A DNA stretch of 6,041 bases from Gammaproteobacteria bacterium (lineage in GTDB: Bacteria; Pseudomonadota; Gammaproteobacteria; Pseudomonadales; Pseudohongiellaceae). Positions 1 through 5,955 of the stretch are shown piece by piece. Within the stretch, counting starts at the first letter, position 1; the number at the start of each line of letters is the position of its first letter. The notes under the pieces were generated by a model, which saw only the letters and a list, made by a program, of their open reading frames with translations, did no database searches and was not told the origin of the DNA. The stretch lies in contig RKSA01000166.1 of assembly GCA_007571115.1 (NCBI GenBank), positions 1 through 6,041 of the forward strand, in the 5' to 3' direction. The translations under genes were made by a program, and so were the position numbers.

Positions 1-2
1 TC

Positions 3-1166
3 ATGACTGAAGCCCCCACCGCTGGTCGCATGGCCGAGAACATCATGCGTTTTGCGCGTTTGCTTCGGGCTGCGGGGCTGCCGGTCGGGCCGGGCAAGGT
101 GCTCGATGCGATTCGCGCGGTCGGCCTGCTCGGCTTCGGTAGCCGCGCCGACTTGCATTGCTGCCTTGCGGCGATTTTCCTCAGCCGCCGCGAGCAGCGC
201 GAGCTGTTCGACCAGGCGTTTCACATCTTCTGGCGCGACCCGGCCCTGCTCGAACGCATGCTCGGCGCCATGCTGCCGGCAGCGCTGGCCGAACCGGCGC
301 AAGACGCTGCCGAGCCGCGGCAAAGGCTCGCCGACGCCCTGGCGGGGAATCGAAGCCCAGGCGAAGCCGGAGCAGAGCGGCTCGAACGGCATGGCCTTTG
401 CGAAAGCTCGGCCACGGAAGTGTTGCGCGAACGCGACTTCGAGGACATGTCGAGCGCCGAAATCAGCAAGGCGCAGCGCGCCATCGCCAACTTGCGGCTT
501 CCCGAAGATCGCGTCTTGACGCGCCGCTTCGAGCCCGACAGCCACGGGCCGCGATTCGATCATCGCGCCAGCCTGCGCGCTGTGGTGCGCGGCAGCGGTG
601 CTGTGCCGCTGAAATTCAGCAAGCGCCGAATGCGCCAGCCGCCATTGGTCGCGCTCTGCGACATTTCCGGCTCGATGAGCCGCTATTCGCGAATGTTCTT
701 GCATTTCCTGCACGCGCTCGCGGCTCGCCGCAAGGTGCATGGCTTCGTCTTTGGCACCCGGCTCACCCATGTCACCCGCCATTTGGCGCACAACGATGTC
801 GATGTCGCCCTCGAAGGCATCGCTGGCACCGTTCGCGACTGGGACGGCGGCACGCGAATCGGCCATTGCCTCGGCGAGTTCAACAGGCATTGGGCGCGCC
901 GCACGCTCGGCCAGAACGCCACCACCCTGCTGCTGACCGATGGCCTGGAACGCGACGGCATCGAGCGCCTCGATGCGGCCATCGAGCGCCTCGCGAAATC
1001 GAGCCGACGCCTCGTCTGGCTCAATCCGCTGCTGCGCTGGGACGGCTTCGAGCCGCTCGCCGAAGGAGTCAGGACGATGCTGCCTCACGTCGACGAATTC
1101 CGTTCGGCGCACAACCTGCACAGCTTCGCCGAGCTCGTGGTGGCCTTGTCCGAAGGTACCACATGA
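3..1166 (+). CDS. CoxE-like VWA domain-containing protein
   Basis: A 387-residue soluble protein of the CoxE/VWA-containing type. Such proteins usually work with a MoxR-family AAA+ ATPase in metal-cofactor insertion or protein-complex maturation. The N-terminal part (about 15-100) has the family pattern FARLLRAAGLPVGPGKVLDA. A charged linker follows (100-200), then a VWA domain (about 212-385). The metal-ion-dependent adhesion site looks complete: D220-x-S222-x-S224 in CDISGSMS, T284 in DGGTRIG, and D313 in LLTDG. There is no signal peptide or membrane segment, so it is probably cytosolic. The start ATG sits in TCATGA, which would give the classical 4-nt ATGA overlap with an upstream gene ending at 6; that gene is outside the window, so an upstream MoxR partner is inference. 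M10 is an alternative start. The stop lies one base before a dyad leading into the next gene. The family call is confident; the substrate is unknown. Confidence 0.9.
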   Translation: MTEAPTAGRMAENIMRFARLLRAAGLPVGPGKVLDAIRAVGLLGFGSRADLHCCLAAIFLSRREQRELFDQAFHIFWRDPALLERMLGAMLPAALAEPAQDAAEPRQRLADALAGNRSPGEAGAERLERHGLCESSATEVLRERDFEDMSSAEISKAQRAIANLRLPEDRVLTRRFEPDSHGPRFDHRASLRAVVRGSGAVPLKFSKRRMRQPPLVALCDISGSMSRYSRMFLHFLHALAARRKVHGFVFGTRLTHVTRHLAHNDVDVALEGIAGTVRDWDGGTRIGHCLGEFNRHWARRTLGQNATTLLLTDGLERDGIERLDAAIERLAKSSRRLVWLNPLLRWDGFEPLAEGVRTMLPHVDEFRSAHNLHSFAELVVALSEGTT

Positions 1167-1205
1167 ACCATGAAATCTCGGCGCATATCGCAGAGGTTTC
1201 ATGGT
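1167..1205 (+). promoter_or_regulatory. Inverted repeat / hairpin across the gene junction
   Basis: The left arm 1167-1179 (ACCATGAAATCTC) pairs with the right arm 1193-1205 (GAGGTTTCATGGT) over 13 positions, with one G-U wobble. The 13-nt loop contains a further GCG/CGC pairing (1181-1183 with 1189-1191). The structure starts directly after the VWA gene stop. It covers the AGAGG Shine-Dalgarno-like sequence (1192-1196) and the first ATG (1201) of the ATPase gene. There is no T-run after it, so it does not look like an intrinsic terminator. It could be an RNA structure that limits translation from 1201, or a DNA operator for a dimeric repressor. The pairing is seen directly; the role is inferred. 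Confidence 0.55.
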
Positions 1206-2370
1206 AAACTCGGTGCCCATGATTATCCGTCCCCGACAAGTTGCGGCTGTCCTGGAGCATCTGCGCGACTTTCCAGTGGTCGCCATCATCGGCCCGAGGC
1301 AGATCGGCAAGACCACCTTGACGCACCTGGTCGCTGCGGCTGGCGCCGAGGCTGTGCAGCGTCTCGACCTGGAAAGCCCCGCTGACCTGAACCGGCTCGC
1401 CGCAGAACCCGAGTTCGTGCTTGGAGAGCTGCGCGGCCTCGTGGTGATCGACGAGGTGCAGCGGCAGCCCGAGCTGTTCCCGGTGCTTCGCGTGCTCGCC
1501 GACCGGCGACCGCTGCCAGCGCGGTTCCTGATTCTCGGCAGCGCATCGCCAGACCTGCTTCGGCAGTCGTCGGAAACTCTCGCCGGGCGGATCTTCTATC
1601 ACGAGCTTGCCGGGCTGGGCTTGAACGAGGTTGGCCCGGAGCGGATCAACGAGCTGTGGCTGCGTGGCGGCTTTCCGCGCGCCTGGCTGGCGCGTTCGGA
1701 TGCGGCCGCTTTCCGCTGGCTGGAATCATTCGCGCGAACCTTCCTGGAACGCGACCTTCCCGGCCTTGGCATCCGCATCCCCGCTGCCACCTTGCGGAGA
1801 TTCTGGACCATGCTCGCGCATTGGCATGGCCAGGTATGGAACTCCTCGGAGTTCGCGCGCTCGTTCGGCGTCGCCGACACCACCGTGCGCCGCTATCTCG
1901 ACATCCTGTCCGACGCCATGGTCGTTCGCCAGTTGCAGCCATACCATGCCAATTTGTCCAAGCGCCAGGTGAAATCGCCGAAGATCTTCCTGCGCGATTC
2001 CGGAGTGCTGCACCGCCTGCTCGGCATCGACAGTCGCGATGCACTGCTGGCGCATCCGAAATCCGGTGCGTCCTGGGAGGGCTTCGTCATGGAGATGCTC
2101 ATCGGCCAACTCGACCCGCCCTCCAGCCAGGTGCATTTCTGGAAAACCCACACCGGCGCCGAGCTCGACCTGCTTATTCCTGAGCGGCGCATCGGCTTCG
2201 AAATCAAGCGCACCACCAAGCCCAAGGTCACGCCATCGATCCGCTCGGCGCTACGCGACCTCGATCTCGATCAGCTCATCATCGTCCACGCAGGAAGCGA
2301 ATCGTACCCGCTTGCCAGCAATGTCCGCGCCGTGGCCGCATCGCGCCTCGAGGCCGACCTGCAATCGTGA
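1201..2370 (+). CDS. AAA_14/DUF4143 family ATP-binding protein
   Basis: A 389-residue ATPase of the AAA_14 plus DUF4143 architecture. The P-loop is at 31-39 (GPRQIGKTT) and Walker B at about 79-87 (LVVIDEVQ, D84/E85). LILGSAS at 110-115 is the usual sensor-like strand of the family. The middle contains a helix-turn-helix-like stretch (214-236, SSEFARSFGVADTTVRRYL). The C-terminal part matches the PD-(D/E)XK-like core of DUF4143, with E293, D323 (AELDLL) and E334-x-K336 (FEIKR) present. Length is normal for the family. The physiological role of these ATPases is poorly defined; they are scattered and often transferred horizontally. Two starts are plausible. ATG 1201 has AGAGG four nt upstream but lies inside a hairpin. 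ATG 1219 (MIIRPRQ) matches where relatives usually begin and follows a possible -10. The gene lies 34 nt after the VWA gene. Confidence 0.9.
   Translation: MVNSVPMIIRPRQVAAVLEHLRDFPVVAIIGPRQIGKTTLTHLVAAAGAEAVQRLDLESPADLNRLAAEPEFVLGELRGLVVIDEVQRQPELFPVLRVLADRRPLPARFLILGSASPDLLRQSSETLAGRIFYHELAGLGLNEVGPERINELWLRGGFPRAWLARSDAAAFRWLESFARTFLERDLPGLGIRIPAATLRRFWTMLAHWHGQVWNSSEFARSFGVADTTVRRYLDILSDAMVVRQLQPYHANLSKRQVKSPKIFLRDSGVLHRLLGIDSRDALLAHPKSGASWEGFVMEMLIGQLDPPSSQVHFWKTHTGAELDLLIPERRIGFEIKRTTKPKVTPSIRSALRDLDLDQLIIVHAGSESYPLASNVRAVAASRLEADLQS
1202..1210 (+). promoter_or_regulatory. Possible extended -10 element for the ATPase gene
   Basis: TGGTAAACT reads as an extended -10 (TGn plus TAAACT, 4 of 6 matches to TATAAT). 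Transcription would begin about 7-9 nt downstream, at or next to the ATG at 1219, giving a nearly leaderless message. No good -35 is visible at 16-18 nt spacing. This is weak evidence, offered because it would settle the start-codon choice. Confidence 0.25.
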
Positions 2371-2414
2371 CTTCCGCCCATCGGCAGGCCCGGTGAACCG
2401 GCAGCAAGCCCGAA

Positions 2415-2534
2415 ATGCGCTGCAACCGGCACAATGGCCTCGACTGCGAGCCCGAATGGCTGGCAAAATGCGTCGACCAGCCCCGCCGCGACATCGTCGC
2501 GAGCTGGGGCGAAAACAGGAATCCGACGAGTTGA
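2415..2534 (+). CDS. Possible small ORF, 39 residues, unknown function
   Basis: A short open frame in the gap after the ATPase gene, starting MRCNRHNGLD and ending ENRNPTS. It has three cysteines (positions 3, 11, 19), a mixed acidic/basic composition and about 80% G or C at third codon positions, which resembles the neighbouring genes more than the overlapping frames do. No convincing Shine-Dalgarno sequence precedes the ATG, and I recognise no family. The frame is closed upstream by a TGA at 2394-2396, so at most six more codons could be added and it is not simply the tail of a longer intact gene. It could be a genuine small protein, the remnant of a lost gene, or chance in high-GC DNA. Confidence 0.3.
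   Translation: MRCNRHNGLDCEPEWLAKCVDQPRRDIVASWGENRNPTS
2480..2510. other. Strong GC-rich hairpin in the intergenic region
   Basis: GCCCC (2480-2484) pairs with GGGGC (2506-2510). CGCGAC (2487-2492) pairs with GTCGCG (2496-2501) around an ATC loop. GC at 2485-2486 can also pair with GC at 2503-2504, leaving single unpaired A2502 and T2505. This gives about 13 base pairs. It is followed by GAAAACAGG on the plus strand, so there is no T-run and it is not a standard terminator in that direction. It overlaps the possible small ORF. Confidence 0.4.
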
Positions 2535-2606
2535 ACATGAAGGCTTTCATCGGGCAGATCGTGTCCTTCCGGAACATCTGGCTGCGGGAATTGTAGGGCG
2601 CCTGTC

Positions 2607-4001
2607 GTGACAGCTCTTGCGCGGCGCTTGCGCAACGTCACGTCATCGCGTCCCTGGCGACTGGCCTTCGTCGGCCTCGCGTTGCTGTTGCTCGCGTCAC
2701 CGCTCGCGAGCGGCGCGGCAATCCCCCCGTTGGAAGAAATCGGCGCGCATTCGCGTTCCCATGATTCCAGCGACCTGGTCGACCTGCATTTTTCCCTCGT
2801 CACCATCGACGTTGGCAACCGGCTCTGGGACAATTTTGGCCACACCGCCTTGCGCATGCGCGACGATGGCAGCGGCGCCGATATCCTGTTCAATTGGGGA
2901 GGCTTCGACGCCAGCGACGGCATGTTGCGTTTCGCGCTGCGGTTCTTCCGCGGCGAGCTCGACTATCGCCTGTTCACGGTGCCGACCGAGCAGGCCTTTG
3001 CCGCATACCGGCGCGAGCAGCGCACCATCCGGGAAGATCGCATCAACCTGAGCGACGCCGCGAAATCGAGGCTGTACCAAAGATTGCTGTGGAATCTCGA
3101 AGTGCGCAACCGCGCCTATCGCTACGACTATTTTCTCGACAATTGCACGACCCGGGTTCGCGACTATCTTGACGAGGCCCTCGAAGGCAGGCTTCGCGAC
3201 CGGTTCACGGGCACGAGCCAAAGCACCTACCGGCAAGTGATCTGGTCGCATTACGCATCGATCGCCCCGGTGGCGATGCTGCTCGACATCGGCATGAATG
3301 GCAACATCGACCGCGTCATGAGCGAATGGCAGAGCCTGTTCCTGCCATCGTCGCTGCGCCGCGAACTGTTGCGCGTCGACAGCGATGTTGTTCAGGGCGG
3401 CCAGCAGTTGCCGCTATTGTCGGATTCGCGAATCGTCGCGCAATTCGCGCCTCCAGCGACGCAATGGAACGGCTACCCGGTCTTTGTCTTGCTGCTCGCA
3501 GCGCTGCTGTTCGCCTTGCTGCTGACGACGCGAAAGGAGCGTTACAGCCGCTTTCTCGACATCTCGGGCCAGCCCCGGCGTTCGCTTTCGCCCGGGGGTT
3601 ATCGAGTTCTGGGAGTGCTCGCCCTGGTCGGTGCGCTGACCAGTGGCACACTCGGCTGCCTGATGCTCGGAAGCTGGTTCTGGTCGGGCCACGAGGATCT
3701 GCATCGCAACGCCAACCTGCTGCTGTTCTGGCCCACCGACCTGCTCGGCCTCGCCTTCGCCATGCGCCTGATCCTGCGCAAATCGCCCTGGCCGCTAAAC
3801 CGCTACGGCGCACCTTACGTCCACTACTACCTGCTCGCGCACCTGTGCGGCATCGCCGTCCACGCGATCATCGGCCTGACCGGGCTCGCCAGCCAGAACA
3901 CTGCCAATGTCCTGCTCTGGCTCACCCCCGCCATGACCCTGATCATCACCCTGATCTGGCTACGCGGCTTCCGCCGCATCGACAACGGCATCGTGCTCTA
4001 G
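2607..4001 (+). CDS. DUF4105 (Lnb N-terminal domain-like) membrane protein
   Basis: A 464-residue membrane protein. A hydrophobic N-terminal segment (about 18-37, ending LASPLASGAA) acts as signal peptide or anchor. A periplasmic DUF4105 domain covers about 58-270, with the family motifs DNFGHTALR (H79) and LDNCTTRVRDYLD (C180). These His and Cys residues are the probable active-site pair of the papain/NlpC-P60-like fold. The C-terminus has about five hydrophobic helices (near 291-307, 333-358, 367-391, 405-427, 432-452), including the recurring RNANLLLFWPTDLL pattern of DUF4105 proteins. In Gram-positive Lnb, this domain performs intramolecular lipoprotein N-acyl transfer. In proteobacteria, which normally use Lnt for lipoprotein N-acylation, the role is not established, so an Lnb function is only a possibility. 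The start is GTG, with AGGG (2595-2598) eight nt upstream. It is probably transcribed separately from the ATPase gene. Confidence 0.85.
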   Translation: MTALARRLRNVTSSRPWRLAFVGLALLLLASPLASGAAIPPLEEIGAHSRSHDSSDLVDLHFSLVTIDVGNRLWDNFGHTALRMRDDGSGADILFNWGGFDASDGMLRFALRFFRGELDYRLFTVPTEQAFAAYRREQRTIREDRINLSDAAKSRLYQRLLWNLEVRNRAYRYDYFLDNCTTRVRDYLDEALEGRLRDRFTGTSQSTYRQVIWSHYASIAPVAMLLDIGMNGNIDRVMSEWQSLFLPSSLRRELLRVDSDVVQGGQQLPLLSDSRIVAQFAPPATQWNGYPVFVLLLAALLFALLLTTRKERYSRFLDISGQPRRSLSPGGYRVLGVLALVGALTSGTLGCLMLGSWFWSGHEDLHRNANLLLFWPTDLLGLAFAMRLILRKSPWPLNRYGAPYVHYYLLAHLCGIAVHAIIGLTGLASQNTANVLLWLTPAMTLIITLIWLRGFRRIDNGIVL

Positions 4002-4010
4002 GATGGGCTG

Positions 4011-4041
4011 AGGCGGTCCCAAGCTTCGGCCCAGGCCGCCT
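4011..4041. terminator. Weak hairpin between convergent genes
   Basis: AGGCGG (4011-4016) pairs with CCGCCT (4036-4041) around a 19-nt loop, in the 86-nt gap between the DUF4105 gene and the PIN gene. Only TTT follows on the plus strand and no T-run on the minus strand. The position suits a bidirectional terminator, but the structure is weak. Confidence 0.25.
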
Positions 4042-4087
4042 TTGCGGTCGCTCTCCAGATTCCTTTCCCGGCTTGCGGTGGTCAGCG

Positions 4088-4531
4088 TCAACCGGCAAAA
4101 TTCACCACCTGCAAGCCCGCTGCGCTTGCAGTGTCGCGTTGCCGTGAGTCATTGGAGACCAAGCCAGAGGCAGATTGATGAAATGCCGCAGCAATGTGGA
4201 TCAGGTCGAGCGTGCGGAGCCCTTGATTCGCAGTGATTTTTGCTGACAAGCGCTCGGCTTCGGCAAAGACCGATTGCCAGTCGGGGCATCGCCGAATCAG
4301 CCGGCCAGCCGCCAAGTCTTCCGCAAGCCAGCCAAGTGCTGCAGCGAGCCTCACATCGTCGATTTCACCCCGAGACCGCTTGAGACGAAAGGCATTTTTT
4401 ATCTCGATTTCATGGACTTCGTGTATGGCCACAGACTCCGCCCGCGAGGCAAGGAAGCGCGTGATCGCTTGGCTCGATTCCTCGCGAACATAAAGCGATA
4501 CCAGCACGCTGGAGTCGTAGTAAAGGCTCAC
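4088..4531 (-). CDS. PIN-domain (VapC-like) toxin ribonuclease
   Basis: A 147-residue single-domain PIN protein, the usual size for VapC-type toxins. These are Mg2+-dependent endoribonucleases that cut tRNA or rRNA when freed from their antitoxin. The acidic residues expected at the active site are all visible: D6 in LYYDSSVLV, E43 in HEIEIKNAF, D109 in RTLDLIHIAAA, and D128 in VSNDSRQRDTASAAGL. The toxin therefore looks catalytically intact. The start is GTG at 4531-4529, and the first four bases (GTGA) overlap the stop of the upstream gene, which implies coupled translation. It is the last gene of a minus-strand operon and converges on the DUF4105 gene. The family call is firm; the RNA target cannot be read from sequence. 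Confidence 0.9.
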   Translation of the reverse strand: MSLYYDSSVLVSLYVREESSQAITRFLASRAESVAIHEVHEIEIKNAFRLKRSRGEIDDVRLAAALGWLAEDLAAGRLIRRCPDWQSVFAEAERLSAKITANQGLRTLDLIHIAAAFHQSASGLVSNDSRQRDTASAAGLQVVNFAG

Positions 4532-4839
4532 CGGTCACCGCGGCCCTCGGAAACGAGTTCAGCCATGCTGGCACCAGCAACGGGAGTTGGGTAGAGATCC
4601 CGCAGGCGTTCTCCCACGTCGTTCCAGTCGCTTGGCGAAGGCTTCGCGGCTTCAGCTTCGCCCTTTGGCGGTTTCCTGACGACCTTGCCGAAACGAAACG
4701 TCCATGACGTTATCGGAATGACCATCTTGCGATCCCGTTGCCACGCCCTGGCACTTCGCAAGTCCAATGTCGGCGGAGGGCGGTAGCGTGGCGCGACTGT
4801 CGCGCTCGCTCTCTTCGGCGCACCCGTTTCAGATTTCAT
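4528..4839 (-). CDS. Putative antitoxin partner of the PIN toxin, atypical
   Basis: A 103-residue protein directly upstream of the PIN toxin, in the position of a VapB-type antitoxin, sharing a 4-nt overlap with it. I chose ATG 4839 because AGAGG lies six nt upstream; the frame stays open to 4908, but that would run deep into the protease gene. The N-terminal half is basic and proline-rich (TVAPRYRPPP, SARAWQRDRK). The middle has VIPITSWTFRFGKVV, and the C-terminal tail reads DLYPTPVAGASMAELVSEGR. That tail resembles the toxin-wrapping ends of Phd/VapB antitoxins. I see no clear ribbon-helix-helix, AbrB or Phd DNA-binding fold at the N-terminus. The antitoxin role is inferred mainly from position and tail. 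It could instead be an unrelated small protein of the module. Confidence 0.65.
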   Translation of the reverse strand: MKSETGAPKRASATVAPRYRPPPTLDLRSARAWQRDRKMVIPITSWTFRFGKVVRKPPKGEAEAAKPSPSDWNDVGERLRDLYPTPVAGASMAELVSEGRGDR

Positions 4840-5848
4840 TTGCGACCTCTTTCCAGCCTTCAAACTGGCGATGTTCATGCAAAACCACCTCGCCTTCGCT
4901 TTGAGCAATCTCGATCACTCCCTTGGATATGTAAGCGTGCGGCAAGTGGGCTACACTCTCGACGATCGCCTGTGTGTACTCATATTCTTCAGCGTTCATG
5001 GGACGATCCACCGTCAGTTGCTCCACTATGGGGAGGAACTGCTCGCTAGCGAGGTAAGTGCTGCGTAGCTCCATCTGCTTCGAGTAACTTTCAATGATCG
5101 CCTTTAGCACAGTGTACAGTTCGGTGGAACATTGTTCAACACGAAGGCCAAGCTCCCCTGCTTCCCTGCGATTGATGGTGTAGTCGTGACTCCCGGATTC
5201 CGAGCAAAGGAACTCGACGATCTTTTCCATGTTTTCATCGCCGTAAAGGCTATTCTTGAGCAAGCGCCGCGCCAGCTCTCGAATTTGCTTCCGGGAGCGG
5301 AATGCCTGGCCTAAAACGAGCGGATGCACCTTGTCGGCGAGATCAAGAAGAGCCTGTGCAGCGGCTTCATTCTGACCGTATTTCTTCACCTCGCCAAGAT
5401 AGCCCTTGATCGCCTCGACACTCACGGGAATGGGTGCTTCTCCTTTCGTGCCAGGCATCTGGGGCCCCAGCGGGTCGATGATGCTTGGGTCGACTGGCCC
5501 GAGTGTGGCCTGTTTGGTCATCACGATCTTGTCCGCTCCGAGGCAAACCAGCGTGCCGGCGCTTCTGCACTTGCCCGGAACGATGACTTCGAACTTGTCG
5601 CAAAACATCCGAATCAGGTTGACCAGATTCCAGGCGGCGGATGTGTCGCCGCCATTCGTGTAGAGGACTAGCGAAATCTTGGGCACCGGCGCGATGGCAT
5701 CGAGGTGGTCGACAAAAAGATCAATGACGTCTTGGCTGATCCAGGCTTCCAGCCCGGGACGGTCGCCGGTGACGTAGAGAATGGCCTTGCATCCTCGCTG
5801 CGACTCGATCGCTTCGAGCAGTGGCTTCCGCTGGGCGGCATTCGTCAT
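4829..5848 (-). CDS. SDH family Clp-fold serine proteinase
   Basis: A 339-residue protein of the SDH-type (serine dehydrogenase proteinase) branch of the ClpP/SppA superfamily. Visible features are the glycine-rich YTNGGD at 63-68, equivalent to the oxyanion-loop SPGG of ClpP/SppA. The likely nucleophile is S96 in GKCRSAGTLVCLGADKIVM. LGPVDPSI follows at 116-123, and SHDYTINRREAGELGL at 220-235 is a second conserved family segment with H221 as a possible general base. The last 100 residues are an extra, probably helical tail. No signal peptide or membrane helix is seen, so it should be cytosolic, unlike SppA. Start ATG 5848 has AAAGGA 11 nt upstream. The stop lies 11 nt inside the antitoxin gene. 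G+C is near 52% in sampled lines, well below the genes to the left. A role in degrading the antitoxin is conceivable but unproven; no ATPase partner is encoded next to it. Confidence 0.88.
   Translation of the reverse strand: MTNAAQRKPLLEAIESQRGCKAILYVTGDRPGLEAWISQDVIDLFVDHLDAIAPVPKISLVLYTNGGDTSAAWNLVNLIRMFCDKFEVIVPGKCRSAGTLVCLGADKIVMTKQATLGPVDPSIIDPLGPQMPGTKGEAPIPVSVEAIKGYLGEVKKYGQNEAAAQALLDLADKVHPLVLGQAFRSRKQIRELARRLLKNSLYGDENMEKIVEFLCSESGSHDYTINRREAGELGLRVEQCSTELYTVLKAIIESYSKQMELRSTYLASEQFLPIVEQLTVDRPMNAEEYEYTQAIVESVAHLPHAYISKGVIEIAQSEGEVVLHEHRQFEGWKEVANEI
4846..4850 (-). promoter_or_regulatory. Ribosome binding site fixing the antitoxin start
   Basis: AGAGG on the minus strand lies six nt before ATG 4839 and inside the last codons of the protease gene. 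It supports the 103-residue form of the antitoxin and translational coupling to the protease. Confidence 0.6.
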
Positions 5849-5859
5849 GTTGAAGAGAA

Positions 5860-5865
5860 TCCTTT
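5860..5865 (-). promoter_or_regulatory. Ribosome binding site of the protease gene
   Basis: AAAGGA on the minus strand, 11 nt before ATG 5848. The spacing is slightly long, but no better start codon with a site is apparent nearby. Confidence 0.45.
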
Positions 5866-5888
5866 GCGTCCGGCGAGGGTGTTGGGGC

Positions 5889-5894
5889 AGTATA
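5889..5894 (-). promoter_or_regulatory. -10 element of the protease/TA operon promoter
   Basis: TATACT on the minus strand (5 of 6 matches to TATAAT), 40 nt upstream of the protease start codon. It is embedded in the palindrome GTATAC, so a plus-strand TATACA (5891-5896) could also serve a divergent promoter. No clear -35 lies at 16-18 nt. It is the only good -10 noticed for the three-gene operon. Confidence 0.45.
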
Positions 5895-5955
5895 CACCGC
5901 TTCCACGCAGATGCCCGCGTTTGCTTGCAATTCCAGTCCCTTCGCTGGGGAAGTG

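Larger units (their letters stand above)
2371..2606. other. Intergenic region between the ATPase and DUF4105 genes
   Basis: A 236-nt gap. It holds a short CCGGT-GA-ACCGG dyad (2390-2401), the possible 39-residue ORF and its GC hairpin, and an imperfect palindrome ATGAAGGCTTTCAT (2537-2550). TTGAAC at 2531-2536 resembles a -35, but no acceptable -10 lies at the right spacing, so I cannot place the DUF4105 promoter. No RNA gene or mobile-element end is apparent. Confidence 0.5.

Noticed and set aside
158..1207. Long plus-strand open frame of 349 residues over the VWA gene
   Set aside because: Extremely arginine/alanine-rich with no domain. It overlaps the VWA gene, whose MIDAS motifs and N-terminal family pattern are clear. 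It is a typical high-GC shadow frame.
1069..1602. Minus-strand open frame of 177 residues across the VWA-ATPase junction
   Set aside because: Antisense to two well-supported genes, including the P-loop region, with no recognisable motif or ribosome binding site.
2039..2596. Plus-strand open frame of 185 residues ending in the gap, with a possible 19-codon start at 2537
   Set aside because: Mostly a shadow of the ATPase gene. The 19-codon end (MKAFIGQIVSF...) has no Shine-Dalgarno sequence and no detectable family.
2279..2923. Minus-strand open frame of 214 residues over the 2371-2606 gap
   Set aside because: It would explain the gap, but it overlaps the DUF4105 signal region and the ATPase C-terminus, is low in motif content and rich in Arg/Ser/Pro like other shadow frames.
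4011..4041. Strong intrinsic terminator between the convergent genes
   Set aside because: The stem is only six pairs with a long loop and no real T-run, so it is listed only as a weak candidate.
3326..4147. Plus-strand open frame of 273 residues over the DUF4105 gene
   Set aside because: Arg/Ala/Pro-rich shadow of the membrane-helix region; no motif. It also runs into the antisense of the PIN gene end.
4839..4908. Longer antitoxin form starting at 4908
   Set aside because: It would overlap the protease gene by 80 nt. ATG 4839 has AGAGG at six nt and gives a normal short coupling overlap.
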